Assembly: GCA_023461035.1 (NCBI GenBank)
Contig: JAEWOD010000028.1
Location: 1-44,596, forward strand
DNA length: 44,596 nucleotides
From: Bacteroidota bacterium
Lineage (GTDB): Bacteria; Bacteroidota; Bacteroidia; Flavobacteriales; Weeksellaceae
Direction: 5' to 3'
This document shows positions 24,251 to 32,177 of this stretch, piece by piece. The position numbers and the translations under genes are program-made. Below the pieces are notes generated by a model. The model did no database searches and had not been told where the DNA came from. It saw only the letters and a program-made list of their open reading frames with translations. Numbering within the stretch: position 1 is the stretch's first letter; each line of letters opens with the position of its first letter.

Positions 24251-24267
24251 GTGTATAAAGTTTAAAC

Positions 24268-24846
24268 CTATTTCTTCACAAACTTCGTAAGGATTACGAT
24301 AGATTGGCCTTCTACCTTTCCTTCGATTTGTTCCACGTTGTCATGCACCAATCGGATATTCCGTACAGCCGTTCCGATTTTTGCCGTGATGGACGAACCT
24401 TTCACATCCAGATCTTTGATAAGCGTTACCGTATCACCGTTTTGTAAGATATTTCCGTTGCTGTCCTTGTGCAACTGAACCGAACCGTCACCCATGTGGT
24501 CGCCCGATGCTTTTGCCCACTCCAAAGTTTCATCGTCCAGATACATCATATCCAGTGCATCTGCCGCCCAGCTTTCATTTCTGAAACGGTTCAGCATACG
24601 CCATGAAACCACTTGTACACCCGGAACCTCACTCCACATGGAAGTAGGTAAAATTCGTTCCCAATATTTTCCATCCGGCTCTTCTCTTTTTTCGATCTGC
24701 GCCAATGCTTTGTCTCCGATTAAAATCGTCCGTTCCGGTTCGTTTCCTGAAGTCGGTTGGACTTCATAAAAATTTAAATTCCCTGACTCGCCGCTTAGTT
24801 CACATACTCCGCCGCTTCTTTCCTTTACTATGTTTTCCAGTTTCAT
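24268..24846 (-). CDS. PhnA domain-containing protein
   Basis: 192 residues. The C-terminal PhnA/YjdM domain (about 125-190: DSNGNILQNGDTVTLIKDLD, VKGSSITAKIGTAVRNIRLV) is an SH3-like fold; the older name, alkylphosphonate utilisation protein, is not supported by function. At the N-terminus, RSGGVCELSGESGNL corresponds to the CELCG motif of relatives, with C15 kept and the second Cys replaced by Ser, so a metal site there is unlikely. The role is unknown. It is monocistronic with a strong terminator. Confidence 0.83.
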   Translation of the reverse strand: MKLENIVKERSGGVCELSGESGNLNFYEVQPTSGNEPERTILIGDKALAQIEKREEPDGKYWERILPTSMWSEVPGVQVVSWRMLNRFRNESWAADALDMMYLDDETLEWAKASGDHMGDGSVQLHKDSNGNILQNGDTVTLIKDLDVKGSSITAKIGTAVRNIRLVHDNVEQIEGKVEGQSIVILTKFVKK

Positions 24847-24870
24847 ACTTTTATATTAGTCTTGCGAAAT

Positions 24871-24952
24871 TCGACCCTTCGACTACGCTCAGGAGAACAG
24901 TCAGAAATTCGCTTTTCATTAATTAATATTTAAACCCCCTCCTTTGGAGGGG
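24871..24952. repeat. Intergenic repeat fragments upstream of the PhnA gene
   Basis: Two short elements: cccttcgactacgctcagga (around 24875-24894), a sequence type that recurs in Flavobacteriales spacers, and the perfect hairpin CCCCTCC-TTT-GGAGGGG (24936-24952). The latter lies just past the miaE stop and may help end that transcript, although the T tract is weak. Confidence 0.5.
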
Positions 24953-24960
24953 TGGGAGGC

Positions 24961-25542
24961 TTATCCGTGTATAGTTTCCTTATTACCATAGCTTTGGATC
25001 AATTCCCCTTCAAATTCCAACCATTCTTTCCAGCGTTTCTCCACATCAACATCTACTGCATATTTTCTGGCAAAGCCGAGAAAAACCGTATAATGATTGG
25101 CTTCCGAAACCATGAGTTCATGATAAAATTTGGCCAATTCTTCATCTTTTATGTTGGTGGACAAAACCCGGAAACGTTCACAACTTCTTGCTTCAATCAT
25201 CGCCGCAAAAAGCAACCGGTCCACGAAAGCCGAATTTCTCGTTCCGTCTTTTTTGCAGAACTTCATCAGTTTACCGACATAATCATCGGCTCTTTCCCGC
25301 CCAAATGTATAGCCCCGCTCCAGAATGATGTCGTGCACCATTTTAAAATGCTGCATTTCTTCAATGGCAATTTCAGTCATGGTCGAAACCAAATCTGGCA
25401 GTTCCGAATTGTTGATAATCAGATAAATCGCATTGGAAGCCGCTTTCTGTTCACACCAAGCATGGTCGGTGAGGATTTCTTCCAAATTTCCTTCAGCTAT
25501 GTTTGCCCATCTCGGGTCGGTCGGTAATTTCAGTCCTAACAT
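24961..25542 (-). CDS. miaE: tRNA-(ms2io6A)-hydroxylase MiaE
   Basis: 193-residue non-haem di-iron monooxygenase with a ferritin-like four-helix bundle. It hydroxylates the isopentenyl side chain at A37 of some tRNAs. Iron-ligand pairs are visible in EIAIEEMQHFKMVHD and MVSEANHYTVFLGFARKY, with further Glu residues in CEQKAASNAIYL and EARSCERFRVL. It is the full usual length and monocistronic. The upstream gap carries two AACTTTG-type palindromes. Confidence 0.9.
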   Translation of the reverse strand: MLGLKLPTDPRWANIAEGNLEEILTDHAWCEQKAASNAIYLIINNSELPDLVSTMTEIAIEEMQHFKMVHDIILERGYTFGRERADDYVGKLMKFCKKDGTRNSAFVDRLLFAAMIEARSCERFRVLSTNIKDEELAKFYHELMVSEANHYTVFLGFARKYAVDVDVEKRWKEWLEFEGELIQSYGNKETIHG

Positions 25543-25559
25543 ATCAATTTGCTTTTAGC

Positions 25560-25607
25560 AACTTTGCCAAAGTTCTAACCGTTGAGAATTTAACTTTGGC
25601 AAAGTTT
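25560..25607. repeat. Pair of AACTTTGNCAAAGTT palindromes
   Basis: aactttgccaaagtt (25560-25574) and aactttggcaaagtt (25592-25606) are spaced 32 nt apart between divergent miaE and the glycosyltransferase. The second, preceded by T, reads TAACTTTG, a perfect -7 box pointing at the glycosyltransferase. The same family occurs three times at 42721-42800. Confidence 0.85.
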
Positions 25608-25642
25608 TTCAGAATTCTTTGCAAAAATCGGATATTTACACG

Positions 25643-26881
25643 ATGATTCAAAACAAAGTTCTTTTTATTGGGCTCGTTTGGCCGGAACCGACTTCTTCCG
25701 CAGCCGGAAAGAGGATTTTGCAGTTGGTAGATTTCTTTTTGGAACGAAATTATGAGGTAACTTTTAGTTCTGCCGCCACAAAAACAGAAGCCAGTTTTGA
25801 TTTTTCGAAATCAAACGTAAATGAAATTTCTATCCAATTAAATGATTCTTCCTTTAACGAATTCATTCAAAAATTAAATCCAAAAATTGTCATCTACGAC
25901 CGCTTTGTGAGCGAAGAACAATTTGGCTGGCGGGTTTCTCAGGAATGCCCAAATGCTTTACAGATACTGGATACCGAAGATTTACATTTCTTACGTTCAG
26001 CGCGGGAAAAAGCCTATAAAAAGAAGGAAGAAATTAATTTGTACAACGAAATTGCTGTTCGGGAAATTGCTTCAATTTTGCGTTGTGATTTAGGTTTGAT
26101 TATTTCTGAATTTGAAATGAATTTGCTTCAGAATGAATTTAATATTTCTTCTGAATTAATTCATTATTTACCTTTTTTGGAAAATGTTTGTCATTCCGAG
26201 GAACGAGGAATCTCTGAAAATAAAATCAAACTTTTTCACGAAAGAGAAGATTTCATTTTCATCGGAAATTTCCTTCATGAGCCCAATTGGCAGACGGTTT
26301 TGCATTTAAAGAAAAATATCTGGCCAAAAATCAAATCTAAACTTCCCGAAGCTAAACTCAATATTTATGGTGCTTATCCGGCGCAAAAAGTTTGGGATTT
26401 GGACAACGAAAAAGAAGGGTTTTTAGTTCATGGAAAGGCAGAAAATGCTTTGGAAGTTGTTGGAAATTCAAAAATTTTGCTCGCGCCAATTCCATTTGGT
26501 GCCGGACAAAAAGGAAAATTCATTGATGCGATGCAAACCGGAACGCCGATTGCCACTAATTCTGTGGGTGCGGAATCGATGTTTGATGAATTAATTCCGG
26601 GAATTTCAGAAGATGATGAAAATGAATTCGTCAAAAAAACAATTGACCTATTTATAAATGAAGAAATCTGGGCGAAAGCACAAGAAATAGGATTTAAAAT
26701 CTTAAAAGAAAAATTTGATAAAAATCAATTCGAAAATGATTTCGAAGAAAAATTAAAAGATGTAGCATCCAATTTAATGCAACACCGCAATACAAATTTC
26801 ATCGGCCAAATCCTGAAATCCAATGCTGCAAATGCTTTGAAGTATATGAGTTTGTGGATTGAGGAGAAAAACAAAAAATAA
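25643..26881 (+). CDS. Glycosyltransferase (GT4-like) with an in-frame repeat insertion
   Basis: 412 residues from the ATG at 25643. The C-terminal half has GT-B features: FIFIGNFLHEPNWQTVLHLK, LNIYGAYP, FLVHGKAENALEVV, LAPIPFGAGQKGKFIDAMQT (sugar-nucleotide loop) and TGTPIATNSVGAESM. The N-terminus shows WPEPTSSAAGKRILQLVDFF and the phrase IYDRFVSEEQFGWR. It probably adds a sugar to a cell-surface glycan, but donor and acceptor are unknown; no polysaccharide cluster is nearby. Around residues 183-191 a dispersed DNA repeat is translated as CHSEERGIS in the loop joining the two halves. Confidence 0.87.
   Translation: MIQNKVLFIGLVWPEPTSSAAGKRILQLVDFFLERNYEVTFSSAATKTEASFDFSKSNVNEISIQLNDSSFNEFIQKLNPKIVIYDRFVSEEQFGWRVSQECPNALQILDTEDLHFLRSAREKAYKKKEEINLYNEIAVREIASILRCDLGLIISEFEMNLLQNEFNISSELIHYLPFLENVCHSEERGISENKIKLFHEREDFIFIGNFLHEPNWQTVLHLKKNIWPKIKSKLPEAKLNIYGAYPAQKVWDLDNEKEGFLVHGKAENALEVVGNSKILLAPIPFGAGQKGKFIDAMQTGTPIATNSVGAESMFDELIPGISEDDENEFVKKTIDLFINEEIWAKAQEIGFKILKEKFDKNQFENDFEEKLKDVASNLMQHRNTNFIGQILKSNAANALKYMSLWIEEKNKK
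26190..26214. repeat. Dispersed repeat element inside the glycosyltransferase gene
   Basis: Contains cattccgaggaacgaggaat, with ATTCC and GGAAT arms, a sequence type common in intergenic regions of Bacteroidota. Here it is in frame, inserted between the two glycosyltransferase domains. The reading frame is uninterrupted before and after. Confidence 0.65.
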
Positions 26882-26916
26882 AACCTGCCGGATTTCAAAT
26901 CTGACAGGTTTTATTT
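26881..26916. terminator. Bidirectional terminator between glycosyltransferase and typA
   Basis: Outer arms AAACCTG (26881-26887) and CAGGTTT (26905-26911), with an inner GATT/AATC pairing, followed by TTTTATTTTT on the plus strand and T-rich on the minus strand. It serves two convergent genes and resembles the CCTGACAGG hairpin at 32145. Confidence 0.78.
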
Positions 26917-26934
26917 TTATTTATTTGGATATGA

Positions 26935-28743
26935 TTAATTAGATTCCAATACTTTTTGTTGGCGTTTTCTATCTTCTTCTTTCAAATGAATTTTTCTTAG
27001 ACGAATGAAATTCGGTGTTACTTCGATACATTCGTCTCCCTGAATGTATTCCATACATTCTTCCAAAGACATATCGATTTTTGGAGCGATTGCGGTCGAA
27101 TCATCTTTTCCGGAAGCACGCATATTGTTTAACTTCTTAGCTTCCACCACATTGACTACCAAATCGTTATCGCGACTGTGCTCCCCGATGATCATTCCGG
27201 TGTAAACCTCTTCACCCGGATTGATAAAAAACTTACCTCTGTCCTGTAATTTATCGATCGAATAAGGCGTGGAAACACCCTGATCTTTACTGATCAGAAC
27301 ACCTGCCAAACGTCCCGGAATTTTTCCTTTCAGCGGTTTGTATTCGCTGAAACGATGAGCCATGACAGCTTCTCCGGCCGTTGCCGTCAACATTTGCGAA
27401 CGTAATCCGATCAGACCTCTTGAAGGAATATCAAACTCCAGATGTTGGGACTCACCTTTGGCTTCCATGATGAGTAAATCACCTTTTCTTTGCGTTACCA
27501 AATCGATTGCTTTGCTGGCAAAATCCTGTGGAACGTCAATCACCAAAGTTTCATAAGGTTCACATTTCACCCCGTCGATTTCTTTGATGATGACCTGAGG
27601 CTGACCCACGGTCAATTCATATCCTTCACGACGCATGGTTTCAATCAAAACCGACAAATGCATGATACCACGACCGTAAACCAAATAGGTGTTTGAATCA
27701 TCAGTCGGCTCTACTCTTAAAGCTAAATTTTTCTCCAATTCTGCCTCCAAACGCTCAATCAAATGGCGGCTGGTAACGAATTTCCCGTCTTTCCCGAAGA
27801 AAGGCGAATTATTGATCCCAAACGACATATTCATCGTCGGCTCATCTATTTTTATATTGGCAAGTGCTTCCGGATTTTCGGCATCGGCAATCGTATCACC
27901 GATCTGGAATTTATCCATTCCCACAACCGCACAGATATCGCCTGCCTGAACTTCTGTGGTTTTTTTCTTGCCCAATCCTTCAAACGTATATAGTTCTTTT
28001 ACTTTTTGTTTGCTGATGGTTCCGTCCGGTTTTACCAAAGCAACCCACTGTCCTTCTTTGATGGAACCACGGGCTACTTTCCCGACAGCAATCCGTCCTA
28101 AAAACGACGAATAATCAAGCGAAGTAATCTGAATCTGCAAGGTTCCTTCTGAAACTTCCGGCGCCGGAACGTGTTCCAGAATTCCGTCTAACAACGGGAA
28201 AATATCTTCGGTCGGAACGTTTTCGGTATTGAACCAACCTTGTTTGGATGAGCCGTAGAAAGTCGGGAATTCCAATTGTTCTTCGGTCGCATCCAGATTG
28301 AAAAATAATTCAAAAACGGCATCGTGAACTTCGTCAGGACGACAATTGGGTTTATCTACTTTATTGATGACCACTAAAGGTTTCAATCCCAATTGCAAAG
28401 CTTTATGCAAAACAAATCGTGTTTGCGGCATCGGTCCTTCAAAGGCATCCACCAAAAGGATTACACCGTCGGCCATTTTCAAAACACGTTCCACTTCACC
28501 ACCGAAATCGGCGTGACCGGGAGTGTCAATCACATTGATTTTCACGCCTTTATATTCGACAGAAACATTTTTTGAAAAAATGGTAATTCCCCGTTCACGT
28601 TCCTGGTCGTTGTTGTCCATGATAAGTTCTCCGGCATCCTGATTTTCACGAAAAACGTTGGTGCTGTGTAAGATTTTGTCAACCAAAGTCGTTTTTCCGT
28701 GGTCAACGTGTGCGATGATCGCAATATTGCGTATGTTTTGCAT
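26935..28743 (-). CDS. typA: Translational GTPase TypA/BipA
   Basis: 602-residue ribosome-binding GTPase involved in 50S assembly and stress or cold adaptation. G-motifs are AHVDHGKTT (residues 11-19), DTPGHADFGGEV and NKVD; they are followed by EF-Tu-like domain II, EF-G-like domains III and V and the TypA-specific C-terminal domain (about 480-595, with GRLAGVLISKDQG, GMIIGEHSRDNDLVVNV and IDMSLEECMEYIQGDECIEV). It is monocistronic with a clear promoter at 28761-28790. Confidence 0.97.
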   Translation of the reverse strand: MQNIRNIAIIAHVDHGKTTLVDKILHSTNVFRENQDAGELIMDNNDQERERGITIFSKNVSVEYKGVKINVIDTPGHADFGGEVERVLKMADGVILLVDAFEGPMPQTRFVLHKALQLGLKPLVVINKVDKPNCRPDEVHDAVFELFFNLDATEEQLEFPTFYGSSKQGWFNTENVPTEDIFPLLDGILEHVPAPEVSEGTLQIQITSLDYSSFLGRIAVGKVARGSIKEGQWVALVKPDGTISKQKVKELYTFEGLGKKKTTEVQAGDICAVVGMDKFQIGDTIADAENPEALANIKIDEPTMNMSFGINNSPFFGKDGKFVTSRHLIERLEAELEKNLALRVEPTDDSNTYLVYGRGIMHLSVLIETMRREGYELTVGQPQVIIKEIDGVKCEPYETLVIDVPQDFASKAIDLVTQRKGDLLIMEAKGESQHLEFDIPSRGLIGLRSQMLTATAGEAVMAHRFSEYKPLKGKIPGRLAGVLISKDQGVSTPYSIDKLQDRGKFFINPGEEVYTGMIIGEHSRDNDLVVNVVEAKKLNNMRASGKDDSTAIAPKIDMSLEECMEYIQGDECIEVTPNFIRLRKIHLKEEDRKRQQKVLESN

Positions 28744-28760
28744 ATAAAAATTTGAGGGTG

Positions 28761-28790
28761 CAAAAGTACGACAAATTGTAGAAAGTACAA
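28761..28790 (-). promoter_or_regulatory. typA promoter
   Basis: TTG (28788-28790), 19-nt spacer, TACTTTTG (28761-28768) on the minus strand: an exact TTG-N19-TAnnTTTG. The transcript would start near 28754, with only about ten leader bases. Confidence 0.8.
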
Positions 28791-28846
28791 TGTATCAATG
28801 AGTAAGTAATTTGGATTTTTAACGATATCTTGATTTTACACCGAAA

Positions 28847-29668
28847 TCATTTCCAAATCTTCAGAGTTTCATCATCATTCTTCAAATCCAGTTCAGATGA
28901 GAATCCCGGTACGTTTTGCAAAATGTATTTCATCGTTTCCAGTCTTGCCTCTTTTTTATTATCTGTTTTGATTTCCACCCAAGGCGATTTTTCGGTAGAT
29001 GTTTCTTTCAGCATTTTATCGATATACGAAGTATAAATATCCCATTTTTCCTGTGCTTGCTCATCCAATCCACCTACTTTCCATTGTTTCAACGGATCTT
29101 CTCTTCGCTCGTCCAATCGGTCCGCTTGTTCTTCTTTGGAAATGTTGAGAAAGAATTTGATCAGGATAATGCCGTCATCAATCAACAAATCCTCAAACCG
29201 GTTGACCTGGCTCATAAACGACTGATGTTGCTCTTCCGTACAAAATCCGAAAACCGGCTCCACGACTGCACGATTATACCAACTCCGATCAAAAAAAGCA
29301 ATTTCTTCCCTGATGGGTAAATGGTCGATGTATCGCTGGAAATACCATTCTTTCAAGTTGACTTCTGTAGGTTTGGGCAATGCTACGACCTTATATTTTT
29401 TCGGATTAATTTTAGCAATCGTCCGTGAAATCGTCCCTCCTTTTCCGGCAGCATCGCGACCTTCATAAATGATGAGCAATCGTTTTTGCTGTCGAATGAT
29501 GAATTCCTGAAGTCGGAGCATTTCGGACTGGATTTGATCCAATTCTTTTTCATATTTCAATTGTTCCAAAAATTTTTTCTCCTTGATGATTCCTTTCCCA
29601 ACTAACAAATCCAAAATTTCTTCGCTTTTGGAAATATTATCTAAATCTTCTAAATCAAATTCTGCCAT
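28847..29668 (-). CDS. ppk2: Polyphosphate kinase 2 family protein
   Basis: 273 residues. P-loop kinase fold of PPK2: Walker A GRDAAGKGG (70-78), Walker B FFDRSWYNRAVVEP (from residue 125) and an Arg-rich lid (ADRLDERREDPLKQWKV). These enzymes move phosphate between polyphosphate and nucleoside di- or monophosphates. The single-domain length suggests class I or III; direction and nucleotide preference cannot be read from sequence alone. The N-terminal 60 residues are charged and helical. It is divergent from a T9SS protein gene. Confidence 0.9.
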   Translation of the reverse strand: MAEFDLEDLDNISKSEEILDLLVGKGIIKEKKFLEQLKYEKELDQIQSEMLRLQEFIIRQQKRLLIIYEGRDAAGKGGTISRTIAKINPKKYKVVALPKPTEVNLKEWYFQRYIDHLPIREEIAFFDRSWYNRAVVEPVFGFCTEEQHQSFMSQVNRFEDLLIDDGIILIKFFLNISKEEQADRLDERREDPLKQWKVGGLDEQAQEKWDIYTSYIDKMLKETSTEKSPWVEIKTDNKKEARLETMKYILQNVPGFSSELDLKNDDETLKIWK

Positions 29669-29718
29669 ACCACATTTTTTACCTAAAGTTAATTTTTTTC
29701 GTACAAAATTATTTAAAG

Positions 29719-29726
29719 TAAATTTG
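29719..29726 (+). promoter_or_regulatory. -7 element before the propeller T9SS gene
   Basis: TAAATTTG matches TAnnTTTG 18 bases before the ATG. The -33 position reads TTC rather than TTG, so the promoter is only moderately supported. Confidence 0.45.
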
Positions 29727-29743
29727 CGTAAAATCCCAAACTA

Positions 29744-31252
29744 ATGAAAATATCTATACTTATTTCTTTGTTAATTTCAACTTATGTCTTTTCACAATCT
29801 CCAAGTATCCAATGGGAAAAATCATTTGGCGGGTCGCAGGAAGACTATGGATATACTGTGATAATTGACAGTGACGAAAATATCATTGCAGGTGGCTCTA
29901 CCTTATCTAGTGATGGGGACATCACTCAGTCATACGGAGGTTTGGATATTTGGATTATAAAATACGATCCAAACGGAAACCTAATATGGAAGAATAATTA
30001 CGGTGGTTCGGGTGAAGATTATATTTGGGATATACTTGCAACGGATGATGGAGGCTATATTTTTGCAGGAAATACAACTTCCACTGATGGCGATGTTTCC
30101 GAAAATTTTGGCGCATCTGATTTTTGGGTGGTAAAATTAGATAGTGAGGGAAATATAGAATGGGAAAAATCTTATGGTGGCTCCCACTATGATGATCTTA
30201 GCAGAATAATTAAAAATGGAGATCTTGGATTTATTTTAATCGGGAGTTCTTGGTCAGATGATGGTGATTTTCAAAATAATTCAGGTGATTCAGATGTTGC
30301 TTTGGCAAAAATTGACAACAATGGAAATTTAATATGGACAAAACTCTATGGAGGGCCTGAGCATGATTTTGGGATTGGAGGAATTATAGACAACTCAAAT
30401 CAAGTTATTATAAATTCATTTGGTGAATCGGAAACAAACGGATCAGATGTCAGAATTGATGCACTTACACAAGAAGGAGATTTCATTTGGACTCAGACAT
30501 TTAGCGGTAGTGGTAGTGACCAAACCTATTCATTTATTCAATTGGAAAATGGGAACTATTTAATCGGTATGAATTCCAACTCAAATGACGGTGATTTTGA
30601 AAACAATTTTGGAGGTTCAGACATTTGGCTGTTTGAATTCCAAGTAGGTTTAATTCACCATAAATTTCATTTTGGCGGTTCTTCATCTGAGGCACCCATG
30701 GCTCTATATCAAACAAGTTCCGGAGAAGTAATTGTAGCCAATAGAAGCGCCTCTTCAGACGGAGATGTTTCTAACAACCATGGTAGTTCTGACTTCTGGG
30801 TTTTTAAAATGACTTCAGACGGAAATATCATCTGGGAAAATTCTTATGGTGGAACCGAAGCAGATGATTTATGGGATATGGCCGTAACAAACAACACCAT
30901 TGCTCTAATTGGCAATACAAACTCCAATAATGGTGATATTTCTGCACACCAAGGTCTAAATGATATGTGGATTGTTAAATTAAATGGCTCTGATATGGGG
31001 CAGCATGAATTCACCACTTCGTCTGTCAATATTTATCCGAATCCAGCTTCCGAAAAATTAATTATTGAATCAAAAGAGCCCGTATTGAGTATTGAATTAT
31101 TTGATTTGAGCGGAAAACAGATTAAAGGAATTCAACGAAACAATAATTTAACAGAGCTAAATCTTTCCGGAATATCAAATGGAACCTACATTCTTAAAAT
31201 TAAAACTATCGATGGTAATTTGATTAATAAAAAAATAATCAAGTCCAAATAA
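29744..31252 (+). CDS. Secreted seven-repeat beta-propeller protein with T9SS type A sorting domain
   Basis: 502 residues. The signal peptide is MKISILISLLISTYVFSQ. Residues about 22-415 hold seven tandem repeats of about 57 residues with the pattern (S/N)-DGD-x(5)-G-x2-D-x-W-x2-K, then GN-x2-W-x3-YGG-x3-D; the YGG-type motifs fall at 28, 87, 144, 202, 253, 310 and 368. Seven units suggest a closed seven-bladed propeller; the acidic DGD turns could bind calcium. The C-terminal 75 residues are a T9SS type A sorting domain (NIYPNPASEKLIIE). The target or ligand is unknown. Confidence 0.85.
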   Translation: MKISILISLLISTYVFSQSPSIQWEKSFGGSQEDYGYTVIIDSDENIIAGGSTLSSDGDITQSYGGLDIWIIKYDPNGNLIWKNNYGGSGEDYIWDILATDDGGYIFAGNTTSTDGDVSENFGASDFWVVKLDSEGNIEWEKSYGGSHYDDLSRIIKNGDLGFILIGSSWSDDGDFQNNSGDSDVALAKIDNNGNLIWTKLYGGPEHDFGIGGIIDNSNQVIINSFGESETNGSDVRIDALTQEGDFIWTQTFSGSGSDQTYSFIQLENGNYLIGMNSNSNDGDFENNFGGSDIWLFEFQVGLIHHKFHFGGSSSEAPMALYQTSSGEVIVANRSASSDGDVSNNHGSSDFWVFKMTSDGNIIWENSYGGTEADDLWDMAVTNNTIALIGNTNSNNGDISAHQGLNDMWIVKLNGSDMGQHEFTTSSVNIYPNPASEKLIIESKEPVLSIELFDLSGKQIKGIQRNNNLTELNLSGISNGTYILKIKTIDGNLINKKIIKSK

Positions 31253-31295
31253 GGTTGTGCATACTGTTAAAAATAATATAATTCAACCCGTTTAT

Positions 31296-31327
31296 TTGAT
31301 TATCCTTTAAGAATTACGGTAAATTTG
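31296..31327 (+). promoter_or_regulatory. Promoter of the superoxide dismutase gene
   Basis: TTG (31296-31298), 21-nt spacer and TAAATTTG (31320-31327), 17 bases before the ATG. Confidence 0.65.
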
Positions 31328-31344
31328 ATAAAAAACTTTAGAAA

Positions 31345-32121
31345 ATGAAAAAATTAACAATCGCAGTAAGCGCATTGGTTTTGGCGTTTGGATTGATTTC
31401 TTGTGAACAAAAAGTCTCAAATGAATCAACCGAACCAACTGAAAGTCAAGCTTCCTTCGAAACAACAGAAACCGTTGGGAATCCGGCTGACGTAAAAGCC
31501 GATGGCGGAACCTTTGCCATGCCCGGTTTGAAATACGGTTATGCAGATTTGGAAAAATCAATCGATGCAAAAACCATGGAAGTCCATTATTCCAAACACT
31601 TTTTAGGATATACCAATAAGTTGAACGAGGCTATAAAAGGAACACCTCTTGAGGGAAAATCCATTGAAGAAATCATGAAAGGTCTTGATATGAAAAACTC
31701 TGCACTGAGAAACAACGGCGGCGGATATTATAACCATGCCATGTATTTTGCTACGATGAGCCCAAATGGCGGCGGACAACCAAGTGGTGCTTTAGCAGAT
31801 GCCATCAACAAAGATTTCGGGTCGTTTGATGAATTAAAAAATAAATTGGCTGATGCCGGAGCAAAACAATTTGGTTCCGGATGGGCTTGGTTAGTAGTTG
31901 GAAACGACGGGAAATTGGCAGTTGGTTCTACAGCCAACCAAGATAATCCTTTGATGCCGGGACAATCCATTTCCGGAACGCCTATTTTCGGAATTGATGT
32001 GTGGGAACACGCTTATTATTTACGTTACCAAAACAAACGTCCGGATTATATCACGGCTTTCTTTGATGTAGTGGATTGGAATGTTGTCGGAGAAAATTAC
32101 ACAAAAGCAACTGCGAAATAA
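31345..32121 (+). CDS. Lipoprotein superoxide dismutase (Mn/Fe type)
   Basis: 258 residues. An N-terminal lipoprotein signal with lipobox L-I-S-C places acylated C20 at the mature start, followed by a Ser/Thr/Glu-rich tether of about 35 residues. The SOD domain has all metal ligands: H81 (MEVHYSKH), H131 (YYNHAMYF), D218 and H222 (DVWEHAYY). The STANQDNPLM segment carries the Gln typical of manganese enzymes, so Mn or cambialistic use is likely. Most bacterial SODs of this family are cytoplasmic; this one is predicted to be anchored outside the cytoplasm, removing superoxide in the periplasm or at the surface. Confidence 0.92.
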   Translation: MKKLTIAVSALVLAFGLISCEQKVSNESTEPTESQASFETTETVGNPADVKADGGTFAMPGLKYGYADLEKSIDAKTMEVHYSKHFLGYTNKLNEAIKGTPLEGKSIEEIMKGLDMKNSALRNNGGGYYNHAMYFATMSPNGGGQPSGALADAINKDFGSFDELKNKLADAGAKQFGSGWAWLVVGNDGKLAVGSTANQDNPLMPGQSISGTPIFGIDVWEHAYYLRYQNKRPDYITAFFDVVDWNVVGENYTKATAK

Positions 32122-32144
32122 TTCGTTTAAAAGTTATAATTCTC

Positions 32145-32177
32145 AGACCTGACAGGTTTTAAAAACCTGTCAGGTCT
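32145..32177. terminator. Perfect 16-bp inverted repeat, bidirectional terminator
   Basis: AGACCTGACAGGTTTT (32145-32160) and AAAACCTGTCAGGTCT (32162-32177) are perfectly complementary with one base between. The A/T-rich centre gives T runs in both directions. It separates the convergent sod and folP genes and ends at the base before the folP stop codon. Confidence 0.85.

Noticed and set aside
28916..29320. Opposite-strand open frame across ppk2
   Set aside because: It lies wholly inside the conserved PPK2 kinase domain in another frame; the coding sequence on the minus strand explains it.
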